DNA of 64,000 bases from the NCBI GenBank assembly GCA_032622095.1, contig CP136062.1, positions 62,001 through 126,000 on the forward strand, written 5' to 3'. The translations under genes were made by a program, and so were the position numbers. The notes under the pieces were generated by a model. The model was given only the letters and a program-made list of their open reading frames with translations, ran no database searches and had not been told where the DNA came from. Each line of letters begins with the position of its first letter. The stretch's first letter is position 1. Source of the stretch: Siphonodentalium dalli. Lineage: Eukaryota > Mollusca > Scaphopoda > Gadilida > Siphonodentaliidae. This document shows, one piece after another, positions 24,681 to 34,470 of this stretch.

Positions 24681-25195
24681 CTCACATCCTTATATTGGTT
24701 ACAGTATTGCCCAAAGTAATTGACCACTTAACCACATCAGAATTATTGGTAATTTTTCAAGATTTAAAATCCTGAAAAATTACCAATAATTATGCTGTGG
24801 TTAAGTGGTCAATTACTTTGGACATTACTGTACGAGGATTGAGTTATCATTACACCTCAAATCCTTATATTGGTCACAGTAATGCCCAAAGTAATTGACC
24901 ACTTAACCACAGCAGAATTATGGGTATTTTTTCAGCATTTAAAATCCTGACAAATTACCCATTATTATGCTGTGGTTAAGTGGTCAATTAATTTGTACAT
25001 TACTGTATGAGGATTGAGTTATCATTACACCTCAAATCCTTATATTGGTTACAGTAATGCCCAAAGTAATTGACCACTTAACCACAGCAGAATTATGGGT
25101 ATTTTTTCATCATTTAAAATCCTGACAAATTACCAATAATTATGCTGTGGTTAAGTGGTCAATTACTTTTGACATTACTGTATGAGGATGGAGTT
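24681..25195. mobile_element. Three tandem copies of a palindromic Tc1/mariner-like MITE
   Basis: Near-perfect palindromes lie at 24702-24830, 24877-25005 and 25052-25180. They begin CAGTAATGCCCAAAGTAATT (CAGTATTGCC in the first) and end in the complement ...CATTACTG. TA flanks both sides of the first and third copies. CAGT ends and TA target sites are typical of Tc1/mariner elements. The 175 bp period includes 46 bp of flank (ATGAGGATTGAGTTATCATT and onward), so the MITE was triplicated together with neighbouring DNA after insertion. Confidence 0.8.
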
Positions 25196-25399
25196 AAACC
25201 TCACATGAGTGTGTTGGGGATTTGGACCTTGACTTGGGATCTTTTGTTTTTAACGCGACAAATGCGCATACACCTTATACACAAATTTCTTATGTAACCA
25301 GAGTTTTTCTTGGATAAGATGAGTTTGAAGCCTGCTTACATTTCAAAATGTCGTCAGTTTTATATTGTCTGCAGCGGAACTCAACGCGTTGAAGCAAAA

Positions 25400-26100
25400 G
25401 TTACAAAAGATAAAATGTGTATGTAACGAGACTATAATACAACTGAAAAAATAAATTCAGGGAGGGGTGGGCGATACAGGGAACTAAGGGTTGAACCGAT
25501 ATAAATTTGTAGAGCAATAACGACCAATGTTGACACTTTATGCATCTGAACTCAGAGATCAACTCTACTGTTGCAACAAGGTTGGTTATATGGACTCGGA
25601 GAAAAAGTGGTTTGTATCGATGAACTGACATAAATTAGTGGAGCGATGTTGCATCGCGACTGTACTAAAGCAGCAATGATATCAAATTGGGGGGGGGGGG
25701 GGGGTATGAAATTATCTATCTCTATAGATGGCACCAGGATTATATAGAAAGGAATAGCAATTGATATACGTATACGGTATACTATAGTAATACCATAGAC
25801 AAATAAGTGCAAGTATCACATGATAAAATATTACGTAACGTGACTATACCGATGAAAGAAATAAATAAATTGGACCGGGTTTAGAGGTTGGGTTGGTTAT
25901 GGAATTGGATATGGAATTCATACCGATGGAACGATACAAATTAGTGGAGCGATAAAGACCAATGTTGACATTTAGTCAGGCTACGCGGGAGAAAATAGGG
26001 GTTGATACGATGGACCGAAATAAATTTGTCGGGTGATAATGTCCAATGTTGACCTATAAAGTAACGCGACTGTACTGTCGGATAATTATCAGGTGTAACC
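25400..26100. repeat. Diverged tandem repeats, about four copies
   Basis: A motif like GATACAAATTAGTGGAGCGA followed by AAGACCAATGTTGACATTT recurs near 25497, 25621, 25930 and 26027, preceded by ACGTAACG(T/A)GACTATA-like sequence. Copies are unequal in length and strongly diverged. A G14 run interrupts the set at 25689-25702. No gene was recognised. Confidence 0.55.
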
Positions 26101-26155
26101 GGTCAAATATGGACTCTAGTGAACAATATAGAACAGCTCAGAAAACATTCGCAGG

Positions 26156-26705
26156 GTGCTAAAATTTATTTAACACCGCATTTGCCATTAAAATTGATTT
26201 ATATCGATAAAACTGTCATTTTTCAAAATTTTAAGCTGAGACTTGGAGTGTGTGGGTGGGATACCTACATATTCCTAAAATGACAGAGTACAGCACGTAA
26301 TTATGTTTTAGATGGAAGAAATGAATTTTTTTCAATGATAAAATTTAACATGGAATTTACCATTAACATCGATTTATGTCGATAAAACTGTCTTTTTTCA
26401 AACCTTTAGGCTGAGACTTGGTGCATGTGCGTGTGTTACATATATGTTCCTAAAATGACAGAGTCCATCGCGTAATTATGTTTTAGATGGAAGAAATTGA
26501 ATTTTTTTTCGATGATAAATTTTAACATGGAATTGTCCCATTCAATTTCAAATCTATTTATGTCGATAAAACTGCTATTTTTCAAAAATTTAAGCCGAGA
26601 CTCGGTGTTTCTGCGTGGAATACCTATATATTCCGAAAACGGCAGGGTTAAGCACGTAATTATCTTTTAGATGGAAGAAATTGATTTGTTTCGATGATAA
26701 AAATC
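26156..26705. repeat. Three tandem copies of a ~179 bp unit
   Basis: Copies start near 26160, 26339 and 26517. Shared landmarks in order are ATTTATGTCGATAAAACTG, AAGC(T/C)GAGACT(T/C)GG, TTCCTAAAATGACAG and ATGTTTTAGATGGAAGAAAT. They are moderately diverged, so the duplication is old. Confidence 0.75.
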
Positions 26706-27060
26706 CAGCGTAAAATAATCGCCAATGGAGTCTTCGCTTCGCATGGTTGGCAATTATCACGATACACAGGGAACACTTTGACGTTCGTACTCATTTTTCA
26801 CCAATTTTTGTACCTGGCTTTCCAATCCTAAGTTTCAAGGGGAAATGTCTAATTTTACTCTATTTGTCGTTATATACATATTATACATATTTATCACATA
26901 ATTTGGCCATAAAAGCAGTTTCATAATTATCGGTAATAGACACGTTTAATATCAGCGCGTGCGATGACGTCACGGCGTTCTTCAGATAACTTGCGATCGC
27001 TGTAGTGTATGATTGTTGTTGTCGATGAATATTTCGCGTTGCTTCGGGTTTATTTGATCA
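26706..27060. other. Intron stretch with a CRE-like palindrome
   Basis: No gene was recognised. TGACGTCA occurs at 26965-26972 inside GCGATGACGTCACGGCG. It matches the cAMP response element palindrome but may simply be part of an unrecognised transposon. Confidence 0.4.
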
Positions 27061-27229
27061 TGTGATAAAAGGTATCTCACACTCGTCCTATTTTATACGT
27101 AATTTATCAACCTCGTCCTCTAAATTATATTTGAGCCTCGGTAAACCTCGGCTCAAATCGAATTTAGTGAACTCGGTTGATAAATTCCGTATAAAATAGG
27201 AACTCATGTGAGATCCTCTATTTATCACA
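27061..27229. mobile_element. Foldback MITE of 169 bp
   Basis: Almost the whole element is an inverted repeat. TGTGATAAA...TCTCACA and TCCTATTTTATACG at the left are matched by CGTATAAAATAGGA, TGTGAGA and TTTATCACA at the right, with GAGCCTCGGTAAACCTCGGC near the loop. No coding capacity. Confidence 0.7.
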
Positions 27230-27706
27230 CCATTTATTATTCATTTTCATAAAAATAAAAAAAAAGAAGCCGAAGATGACATGTTTAAACTGTTTGAAGC
27301 ACGAATTTGGCGATAACTTATCAGAGTACGTTATACTTGTGATAGTTACGTTACGCTCACGTGTTCCAATATCCTATTGCGATAATCGCTTAACCCTTCA
27401 GTTTTCAACGGCATTTCAATTGGTTGAAATTAAAATTTCTCAAGTTCCAGCTCAACACGAATCTAGTGACCTAATTGGTAGAAATACTTTAGCAGTAATT
27501 CTTAGTTTTATAAGTCATAACTCTAATTTTATTGACGATACGAGCTCAACATCATAATATGTCACTGTTTATGGCGGTGTTATCCAAACGTGTGCTTTGA
27601 TAATGGTTATAATTTTATTTTGCGATCAAACGTCAGTGCAGCCCAGCAGAAACGCATAGGTACTAGTTCAATTCAGCAGAAACGCATAAGTCCTACGATT
27701 ATAGTA

Positions 27707-27744
27707 CACCCACTGAACGCGCTTCGCGCGTTGGTCAGTGGGTG
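27707..27744. repeat. Strong GC-rich hairpin
   Basis: CACCCACTGA-ACGCGC is followed at once by GCGCGT and TCAGTGGGTG, a 38 bp almost perfect palindrome with a CTTC loop region. It could be the end hairpin of a degraded transposon or a cruciform. No neighbouring gene supports a terminator role. Confidence 0.6.
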
Positions 27745-27938
27745 AAAAAACAGATGATAAACGTTTTTCTGACACGATAAACAAGTAAATGAGATGTAGA
27801 AATTCACAATGCACTAAAAAATTTATGAAAAATCATTTATAACTGAAATTTACAAGAAAAATAAGAATGAAATGTATCCCGATTTTGAACATTTTAATTT
27901 ATGTTTGTCAAATTCACATAATCCCTCTGACTTGTAAG

Positions 27939-28020
27939 TAACCCACAGAGAGCCCCACATAGAGTGGAGCAGACGGCACTCTATGGTGCATCCTTCCATC
28001 TGTGTGGGGCTCCCTGTGGG
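27939..28020. mobile_element. Solo MITE2 (the Sat-B progenitor type)
   Basis: TAACCCACAGAGAGCCCCAC at the left is inverted at the right as GTGTGGGGCTCCCTGTGGG. The interior CGTCTGCTCC (reverse strand) matches the Sat-B core. This is an isolated copy, not tandem. Confidence 0.7.
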
Positions 28021-28074
28021 ATGTGTGCATGTGTATCCAGGCCTGATTTGTAAGTACAATGTGTATGTACCATA

Positions 28075-28125
28075 CAGTATTGTCCTAAATAATCGACTCC
28101 TTAACCATATTTCTGCTGAGTGGTT
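28075..28125. mobile_element. Truncated Tc1/mariner-like MITE end
   Basis: CAGTATTGTCCTAAATAATC plus GACTCCTTAACCAT, preceded by TA, matches the termini of the elements at 30286 and 63769. The other end is missing. Confidence 0.6.
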
Positions 28126-28172
28126 GATCTGTGTTCACCTGGGTTTGTGGTGAATGGTATCCGTTAAATAAC

Positions 28173-28925
28173 CTCACCATGAAGTAACCAGTCTATACTA
28201 TAGATCACACCATGAAGTAACCAGTCTATAATATAGGTCATACCATGAAGTAACCAGTCTATCCTATAGGTCACACCATGAAGTAACCAGTCTATACTAT
28301 CGATCACACCATGAAGTAACCAGTCTATACTATAGATCACACCATGAAGTAACCAGTCTATAATATAGGTCATACCATGAAGTAACCAGTCTATACTATA
28401 GATCACACCATGAAGTAACCAGTCTATACTATAGATCACAACATGAAGTAACCAGTCTATACTATAGATCACACCATGAAGTAACCAGTCTATAATACAG
28501 GTCATACCATGAAGTAACCAGTCTATACTATAGATCACACCATGAAGTAACTAGTCTATACTATAGATCACACCATGAAGTAACCAGTCTATAATATAGG
28601 TCACACCATGAAGTAACCAGTGTATACTATAGATCACACCATGAAGTAACCAGTCTATAATATAGGTCACACCATGAAGTAACCAGTCTATAATATAGGT
28701 CACACCATGAAGTAACCAGTCTATACTATAGATCACACCATGAAGTAACTAGTCTATACTATAGATCACACCATGAAGTAACCAGTCTATAATATAGATC
28801 ACACCATGAAGTAACCAGTCTATACTATAGATCACACCATGAAGTAACCAGTCTATACTATAGATCACACCATGAAGTAACCAATCTATACTATCAGTCA
28901 CAACATGAAGTAACCATTCTATTTA
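28173..28925. repeat. 33 bp minisatellite, about 22-23 copies
   Basis: The unit contains ACCATGAAGTAACCAGTCTA and TACTATAGATCAC and totals 33 bp (11 codons). It is therefore open on the minus strand with an IYSIDWLLHGV-type peptide, which is an artefact of period 33 and not a gene. It stops only about 26 bp before the AMOP-1 acceptor at 28951. Confidence 0.9.
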
Positions 28926-28951
28926 TATACATTTCTCCCTCGGTATTTCAG

Positions 28952-29190
28952 ATAAAACGGGCGTCATCATCTTGAAACTCACCCCACAGTCGCATCATGT
29001 TAATTATGGCGCACTGTGTAGGACATGGTACAGGGAAGAAAATGCAAAGCCAGAAAGAAGATTGTATAGCTATTATAGTCGACGGATGATATGTCCATGT
29101 TGGGAGCGGTGGATTATACTCGATTATCGTCTCATCTATACCGGATCCGGATGTTACATATTTCATTCTCCTTTCTACCCATATACAAAG
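28952..29190 (+). CDS. Exon of MUC4-like protein: AMOP domain, first part
   Basis: The acceptor TCGGTATTTCAG ends at 28951 and the donor CAAAG|GTAAATATT begins at 29191. The exon enters with two bases that complete the split codon left by the NIDO exon (G+AT, Asp) and leaves in phase 0. Landmarks are ILKLTPQSHHVNYG, then LCRTWYREENAKP, MICPCWERW and SGCYIF. A Cys-x-x-Trp-Tyr opening followed by a CPC motif and further cysteines is characteristic of AMOP, an extracellular, probably disulphide-rich adhesion-associated domain of MUC4-type proteins. LTP(x)nNYG...C matches the NIDO-to-AMOP linker of this family. The 33 bp minisatellite lies just upstream, and the 3' edge is duplicated downstream. 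Confidence 0.82.
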
Positions 29191-29600
29191 GTAAATATTA
29201 TATATATTGAGGGAATCACTCCCCCACCCCTATATATGATATGTTGGGAGCGGTGGATTATACTCGAGTATCATCTCATTTATACAGGATCCGGATGTTA
29301 CATATTCCATTCTCCTTTCTACCCATATACAAAGGTAAATATTATATATATTGAGAGAATCACTCCCCTCCATATATGATATGTTGGGAGCGGTGGAGTG
29401 CACTCGATTATCGTCTCATTTATACAGGATCTGGATGTTACATATTCCATTCTCCTTTCTGCCCATATACAAAGGTAAATATTATATATACTGAGAGAAT
29501 CACTCCCCCTACATATGATATGTTAATTGGGAGCGGTGTAGTGAACTCGATTATCATCTCATTTATGCATGATTTGGAGGTTACATATTGTTACATAGGT
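29088..29600 (+). repeat. ~140 bp tandem duplication of the AMOP-1 donor edge
   Basis: ATGATATG...GGGAGCGGTGGA recurs at about 29088 (true exon), 29237, 29377 and 29515. Copies 2 and 3 retain ATATACAAAGGTAAATATT, i.e. the donor, with exon-like ends at 29334 and 29474. Copy 4 is decayed and lacks it. The end of copy 2 is exactly 144 bp (48 codons) downstream of the true exon end and the frame is open through it. A stop follows at about 29377-29379 before the third donor can be reached. Confidence 0.85.
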
Positions 29601-29855
29601 TACATCCTGATGGTACATATAGAATACATGCATTGTGTTTCTGAATAATGAATTTAAACCAAGATAGGGATTGCCGATTTACCCAACAAGCTTTCAAGTT
29701 AGCGAGTCATAACTTTTTTCATTATAATTACCATGTTGTTTGCGCCGTTCATCGATGATAGAGCACATGAGTGTATTTTGCACTAATCCATGGCTCAAAT
29801 TCATTCATTTGTGTAACAGAATGAAAAAGAGAGGTTTGGAAGTCGGACCGAAAGT
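29601..29855. other. Intron stretch, nothing recognised
   Basis: No repeat, gene or TIR seen by eye. Confidence 0.4.
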
Positions 29856-29858
29856 TGG

Positions 29859-29945
29859 CAGCGCCCGGAATTCTAAGCCGGTCACCCATCCAAGGATTTA
29901 CAAAGTTCGACGTTGAAGAGAAGTAATCTTTACAACGCGTAACCC
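29859..29945 (-). pseudogene. 5S rRNA-like relic (or 5S-derived SINE head)
   Basis: Read on the minus strand, the segment carries AACGTCGAAC, then CCTTGGATGGGTGACCGGCT, then GAATTCCGGGCGCTG. These match in order and spacing the 3' half of metazoan 5S rRNA (…AGTACTTGGATGGGTGACCG…, …GGGAATACCGGGTGCTG…). Several substitutions in the internal region and loss of the 5' end indicate it is not a working gene. It may be a processed 5S pseudogene or the promoter head of a 5S-derived SINE; I see no clear SINE tail. Confidence 0.65.
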
Positions 29946-29996
29946 TTTAATCAATAGACAATAGTCTATTGCTGAATGATATTGGGTATAGAGGTT

Positions 29997-30081
29997 TAAC
30001 CCACAGGGAGCCTCACACATATGGAAGCATGCACTATGGAGTGTCGTCTGCTCCAGTCTATGTGGGGCTCTCTATGGGTTA
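29997..30081. mobile_element. Solo MITE2 (Sat-B-like, longer interior)
   Basis: TAACCCACAGGGAGCCTCAC at the left and GTGGGGCTCTCTATGGGTTA at the right are inverted. The right part GAGTGTCGTCTGCTCC is shared with Sat-B. An interior segment (ATATGGAAGCATGCACTATG) is present here but absent from every Sat-B unit, so Sat-B descends from an internally deleted form. Confidence 0.75.
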
Positions 30082-30285
30082 GACTGAATGATATATAGTA
30101 TATAGGTTTGTCATCCAGAGTGCTGTAAAAAGTGCCCAATGACATTTGAATTTAATTCCACACCCCTTGATGTGAGGTGCATGTTTTCAACATCCTAGCC
30201 ATTGCAGACATACTGCTGTACACCACATGTGGAATACAAACCGGAACTACTTCAAGTTGACTTTATTGCCAAGAGCGACGACGTA

Positions 30286-30437
30286 CAGTAATGCCCTAAG
30301 TAATCGACACCATAACCATAGCAGAATTATGGGTAACTTTTCAGGATTTAGTCAGAAATATGGCTTCGCTGAGAGCTTTCCGATAAATGGCAACAAGCCT
30401 GCGGTGGTTAAGGGGTCGATTACTTAGGGCAAAACTG
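30286..30437. mobile_element. Tc1/mariner-like MITE, complete, 152 bp
   Basis: Starts CAGTAATGCCCTAAGTAATC and ends GATTACTTAGGGCAAAACTG, with TA on both sides. The interior contains ATTATGGGTAACTTTTCAGG and GAGAGCTTTCCGATAAATGG, also found at 37375 and 63769. Confidence 0.8.
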
Positions 30438-30720
30438 TACATTACATCAACGGTCCACATCTGATGATCCCCCGATAATTACCTACAATAAAGGTAGTTA
30501 TCGTATCAATGGTAGTCACAGTCTTGAATTAAACTTTAATATCCGACATAATGATGTGGAGTAAATACAGAACACATCTCTGCACAACTTGCATTATAAT
30601 CTAGAATCGTAAATCAACCTTGTTGCGAAGGGTGCATTGTGAAATATATTCTTGCACCAGCTGCAACTCATACGATAACAAGATTATCGATTAAGATGTT
30701 CTGTGTTCTGTCGATTTCTG
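30438..30720. other. Intron stretch, nothing recognised
   Basis: No gene, tandem repeat or TIR pair seen. Confidence 0.4.
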
Positions 30721-30914
30721 TTCTAGAGTTATCTTTTTTTGTTTTTGCATATGAATTTTGCTATGAGAATGAGATCGTGATGAGAATTATCTTTCTTTGT
30801 TTGTAGGCATATTGCTATCGGATTGAGATTCTGATTAGAAGTGCTCCTGGAGCTGGTGGTCTTATTACATGCTATGAGAATGAGATCGTGATTAGAGTTA
30901 TCTTTCTTTGTTTG
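30721..30914 (+). pseudogene. Displaced copy of the AMOP-2 exon 5' edge with acceptor
   Basis: TTATCTTTCTTTGTTTGTAG ends at 30806 and is followed by an exon-like stretch (GCATATTGCTATCGG onward to TCTTATTACA at 30869). This matches the start of the AMOP-2 exon at 35222, but the second cysteine of the Cys-Cys pair is kept while the first is Tyr. Homology then returns to pre-acceptor sequence (GAGAATGAGATCGTGATTAG), so copies were once in tandem. A more decayed copy precedes it at about 30721-30780. The frame stays open to 31058. Confidence 0.75.
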
Positions 30915-31632
30915 TTTTGTTTTATTGCGGTATCAAAGGATACCGAATTAAAATGGCTAATTACCCGAGTAATAACAAATCTGTGGTCGAAATTTACCAC
31001 GCTCGCTGCATATTTTCCCGGAAGTGGAGAGTGGGCGTGTCAGTCGGAAGTACATTAGCGAATCATGTATTGTATATAAACTGAACGATTGGATGAAATA
31101 AAAAGTGATTAAATAAATTAGAAAAGAACTTTATTACTTTGATCACATTAATTCGTGATAAAACAACAACGAATGATTATAGTGAATTAACAAAAATAAT
31201 TCAGAAATAGTGACAAATTGTAACTGACCTACAAATGGCAGCTTTTGATTGGTCTAAGAAAATTCCCGCGAAATATGAATCTCTGTCATTGTTCTTTTGG
31301 ACACAATACATGATTCGCCGATAGGTGCAGTCGCACTAAGTTTTACCCACCCTATAAAATTGTCCCACCCAATTAGAAGAATAATTATTAAAAACCAAAA
31401 ATATATTCAACAATGCAGGTTTATACAGTAGTACATGTATTCATTTAACGCATGATATGTATCTGTCCTATTTATTTTGTTCGCTTACATGTGTTTGTCC
31501 ATGTATTTGTCAAATGCGAGAATTGTGTTGTATGCATGATTGTGTTATTTTAGTTATCAATATTTACATAAAATATATTTCGGCCAACAAAGGAGTGTTA
31601 GTTTTAAATTTGTGCCACTCGGGTAATTGTAG
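30915..31632. mobile_element. Probable inserted element(s) splitting an AMOP-2 edge copy
   Basis: The pre-acceptor sequence stops at CTTTCTTTGTTTG (30914) and its continuation TAGGCATGTTG resumes at 31630. Near the edges, AATTACCCGAGT (about 30960) and ACTCGGGTAATT (about 31617) are inverted. Inside is a second inverted pair, GCGAATCATGTATTGT (about 31059) and ACAATACATGATTCGC (about 31303), so a second element may be nested. No coding sequence recognised. Confidence 0.6.
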
Positions 31633-31707
31633 GCATGTTGTTATCGGATTGAGATTCTGATTAGAAGTGCTCCTGGAGCTGGTGGTCTTATTACACAAGA
31701 AAACTAA
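31633..31707 (+). pseudogene. Second displaced copy of the AMOP-2 exon 5' edge
   Basis: After TAG at 31630-31632 the sequence encodes a Cys-Cys-Tyr start, then EILIRSAPGAGGLIT as in the true exon. It then diverges and reaches a TAA stop at 31705-31707. This is a truncated pseudo-exon without a donor. Confidence 0.75.
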
Positions 31708-32105
31708 GATGCATGCATCAGGTCGGCCGTGAACTATCTACCATAGAATTGTTGTAGCTATCGATTATACATTTTGAAACACCTGTCTGTATGTATGTAT
31801 GTGTGTATGTATGACTGCATGTGTGTATGTGTTATAGACTCTAACACTGCTCGAATTTGGTATTTAACGTGTCAACTTGACCTCGCTCATAGGCATGTTT
31901 CTGGACCTTGACCGATCCGACTAAAAATTTGTGTGTAGGACTACTTCGATCCCGGGAGCAATATCGACGGGTCCAATTTCACGTGGGACCATGTTCTCGA
32001 ACGTGCTGATATAGGCATGTTTCTGGACCAATTGAATAATAGTTTGGCCAGACGCTGTATATACTGGGTACTGTCCAGATGGAGGCGATCACAAAAAAAT
32101 CCCTA
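31708..32105. other. Intron with GTAT microsatellite and a short direct repeat
   Basis: A CTGTCTGTATGTATGTATGT tract near 31788 looks like the reverse-strand microsatellite tail of another Sat-C-type element. CATAGGCATGTTTCTGGACC-like sequence occurs near 31890 and 32010. No gene. Confidence 0.5.
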
Positions 32106-32650
32106 ACTAGCCCGAACGAAGTCGAGTACATCAGCTAGTCTAATATATATTTTGGACATTTGTCTGTCTGTTTGTCTGTTAGCTATGGCCGGGAAAACTG
32201 CCTGACAGATTTGACGAAATTTGATACCTAGGGGAAATTATTTCCAGGGAGTATTTTGGACGGGTCAAATCTTGATCCCGACCTGACTTTGACATTCAAA
32301 AAGATCAATTCAAGGTTAAATCTGATAAAACGTAAGTATTTCAACGAAATTTGATACCTACTGTTACTTTTGTCCCAGGAGTGTTTCGGGTGGGTCAAAT
32401 CATGACCCTGACCTGATCTTGACATTCAAAAGTGTCAATTCAAGGTCAAATCGGGTAAAGCCGGGCGGATTTCGACGGGTACTTTTGTCGTGACTTTTGT
32501 CCGGGGGGTGTTTTGGACGGGTCAAATCGTGACCCCGACATGACCTTCACCTTTAAAATAGTCAATTCAAGGTTAAATCGCGCAATTCTCCGAAAATCAG
32601 AGGGGAACATCCCGGACGAAGTCGGGTCCACCAGCTACTATTATATATTT
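32106..32650 (-). mobile_element. Solitary Sat-C-type element, reverse orientation
   Basis: On the minus strand it begins with a leader GGACCCGACTTCGTCCGGG at the right end and has three diverged core units (TTTGACCTTGAATTGAC, GACAAAAGTACCCGTCG, ATCAAATTTCGT). It ends with a CAGACAAACAGACAGACAAA microsatellite and the tail CCAAAATATATATTAGACTAG-like sequence, followed by another leader remnant. It shows that the leader-core-microsatellite-tail unit is an independently mobile element and not just a local satellite. Confidence 0.75.
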
Positions 32651-33990
32651 CTAGATTTAGTTACTAACTAAATACCTGTATATTCTACAAAGAAATGTTT
32701 GACAAATATATCTGTATCAATATTGCCATGCGGGTCATTAAAATAGATACGACGAAACAAATTTTGAAGGGTGCATGTATCAGGTAAATTTTTATATTTC
32801 AAATGATGACAGGAATGCGGAAAGTTAATACTGGCTATCCGCATGAAGAGATATACATGTATATAAAAACAAAAATAGAAGATGACTGCTGGCGACAATG
32901 TTTTCAAAAAAAATTCAAAACATTCGATAGCTCCCATCTAATTGTCAGCCGAAGATCAATATGAAGTTTGGTGACTATCAGATGAGGGATATGTCTGTAC
33001 AGTTGCTAAACAATTCAGTCATGCAAAAGAGGATCAAAGAGTAAGATACCAAATTGCTGCCTGTGGTAATGTTTTTTAACGAAATTCGGGAAAATTAGAT
33101 TACTCTCACGCTGGTTATCCAGAAGATCATTGTGGAATCTGGTGACGATCGGACAAGGGGTGTCGTCTGTAGGATCAACCAAATTATTTAGCCATAAAAA
33201 TAGTAAAATTGAAGATCACCGCTGGCAGTGATGTCTTCACAAGGACAGTTTGAGAACAAAATATGGCTCACATCTAGCGGTGACCCAAAATATCCACATG
33301 AGAAAAAGTTCTCCAATAAAAGCTGGCTGCAGGGTGCGCCAATTGATTCAAATTCGAAATTTAGCATGGTGTACTGCTTGTGGCCATGTTTTCCCCGCAA
33401 ATTTGATAGACTGATGGACAAAACCACTGAATCCGTTGAATCAATATACATGTATACATGGATTAATTTATATGCATTGTTATACACAGTACTGGTATAT
33501 AAAGGTACTGAAAATAACTATATTACTAGTATACATAAAATAAACCATATATCATGGCTATGGGTTCATGACAGCTGAGAACTTGGTGTGAATTAAAGAG
33601 TGGTGGTTTCTCAAGCATATCTAACCCTCCACGTTAGTAAAAATGCCATTAAATGTCATAAGTATAATCTAGCTTGAGGACAGACCTTAATTCAACCAGG
33701 TCCTCGCGCGATGTATGGTCGATCACATGATGATCTAGGGGGGATTAGAATTGTTGTATAAAAACAGCACTGCGTGTAAATATAAAATAAAATAGTGCTA
33801 CATCTTATTACAGATTATTGCCATATATAATCAGTGATTATACAGACAGTCTGACAAAATAAAGTTTCAGTGACACTCTATTCGAAGAGGGGAATAATTT
33901 CATCTGTTACAGTCAATGGAGCAATTATGAATCTGGAAAGGTGAAATTTCTAAGTAATACTAGATATCGACATAACGCGATAACATATAA
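32651..33990. other. Intron with degenerate dispersed repeats
   Basis: Decayed copies of a motif containing GCTGGCGAC(A/C)AT and ATATGAAGTTTGGTGA(C/T)(T/G)AT occur around 32880-33010, 33030-33170 and 33220. The motif style is common in mollusc dispersed repeats (knowledge-based). Short open frames here have no recognisable domain. Confidence 0.45.
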
Positions 33991-34145
33991 CATAAATGCA
34001 ATATGGCCGCTGGCGACCATTTTTTCCTATGAAATTAAAAAAATATTTGATATCTCTCATCTGATAGATCAATATCAAGATAAATATGAAGTTTGGTGAT
34101 GATCGGATGAGTGAAGTGGACTGTGGTATGTGCTAAACGGTTTGG
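33991..34145. repeat. Further copy of the CTGGCGAC dispersed repeat
   Basis: ATATGGCCGCTGGCGACCAT followed by ATCTCTCATCTGATAGATCA and ATATGAAGTTTGGTGATGAT matches the segments at 32880 onward. Confidence 0.5.
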
Positions 34146-34150
34146 TAATG

Positions 34151-34470
34151 CTTAAAAAGATTCTTACCTTAATATTTTTATGTTCACTTTATAAACTTCA
34201 CTGAGTCATCCTTGTCATGTATTGAGTTTGATATCTTTTGTTAACAGTTTATAAATTATGTATGTCTCATGTTTGTTATTTTAATTTATGTGTTTATTAT
34301 CATTAAATAAAGTTGCATTCCTTAAAAAGATGCTTACCTCAATGTTTTTATGTTTACTTTATAAACTCCACTGAGTCATCTTTGTCATGTATTGAATTTG
34401 ATATCTTTTGTTAACAGTTTATAAATTATGTATGTCTCGTGTTCGTTATTATATTATATACACTTTATAG
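34151..34470. repeat. Two tandem copies of a 170 bp unit
   Basis: CTTAAAAAGAT(T/G)CTTACCT starts at 34151 and 34321. Both copies share CTGAGTCATC, TTTGATATCTTTTGTTAACA and TTATGTATGTCTC. The second copy is truncated at about 34445. Confidence 0.8.

Noticed and set aside
26965..26972. TGACGTCA as a functional cAMP response element
   Set aside because: A single perfect site deep in an intron without any promoter context; recorded only as a motif.
27276..27557. 93-codon open frame on the + strand
   Set aside because: No recognisable domain, AT-rich intron context, no splice or start support.
28164..28736. Minus-strand open frames with IYSIDWLLHGV repeats
   Set aside because: Period 33 bp keeps any frame open; the peptide is an artefact of the minisatellite.
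33228..33578. 116-codon open frame on the + strand and its minus-strand overlap
   Set aside because: Partly inside the CTGGCGAC dispersed repeat; no domain or splice evidence on either strand.
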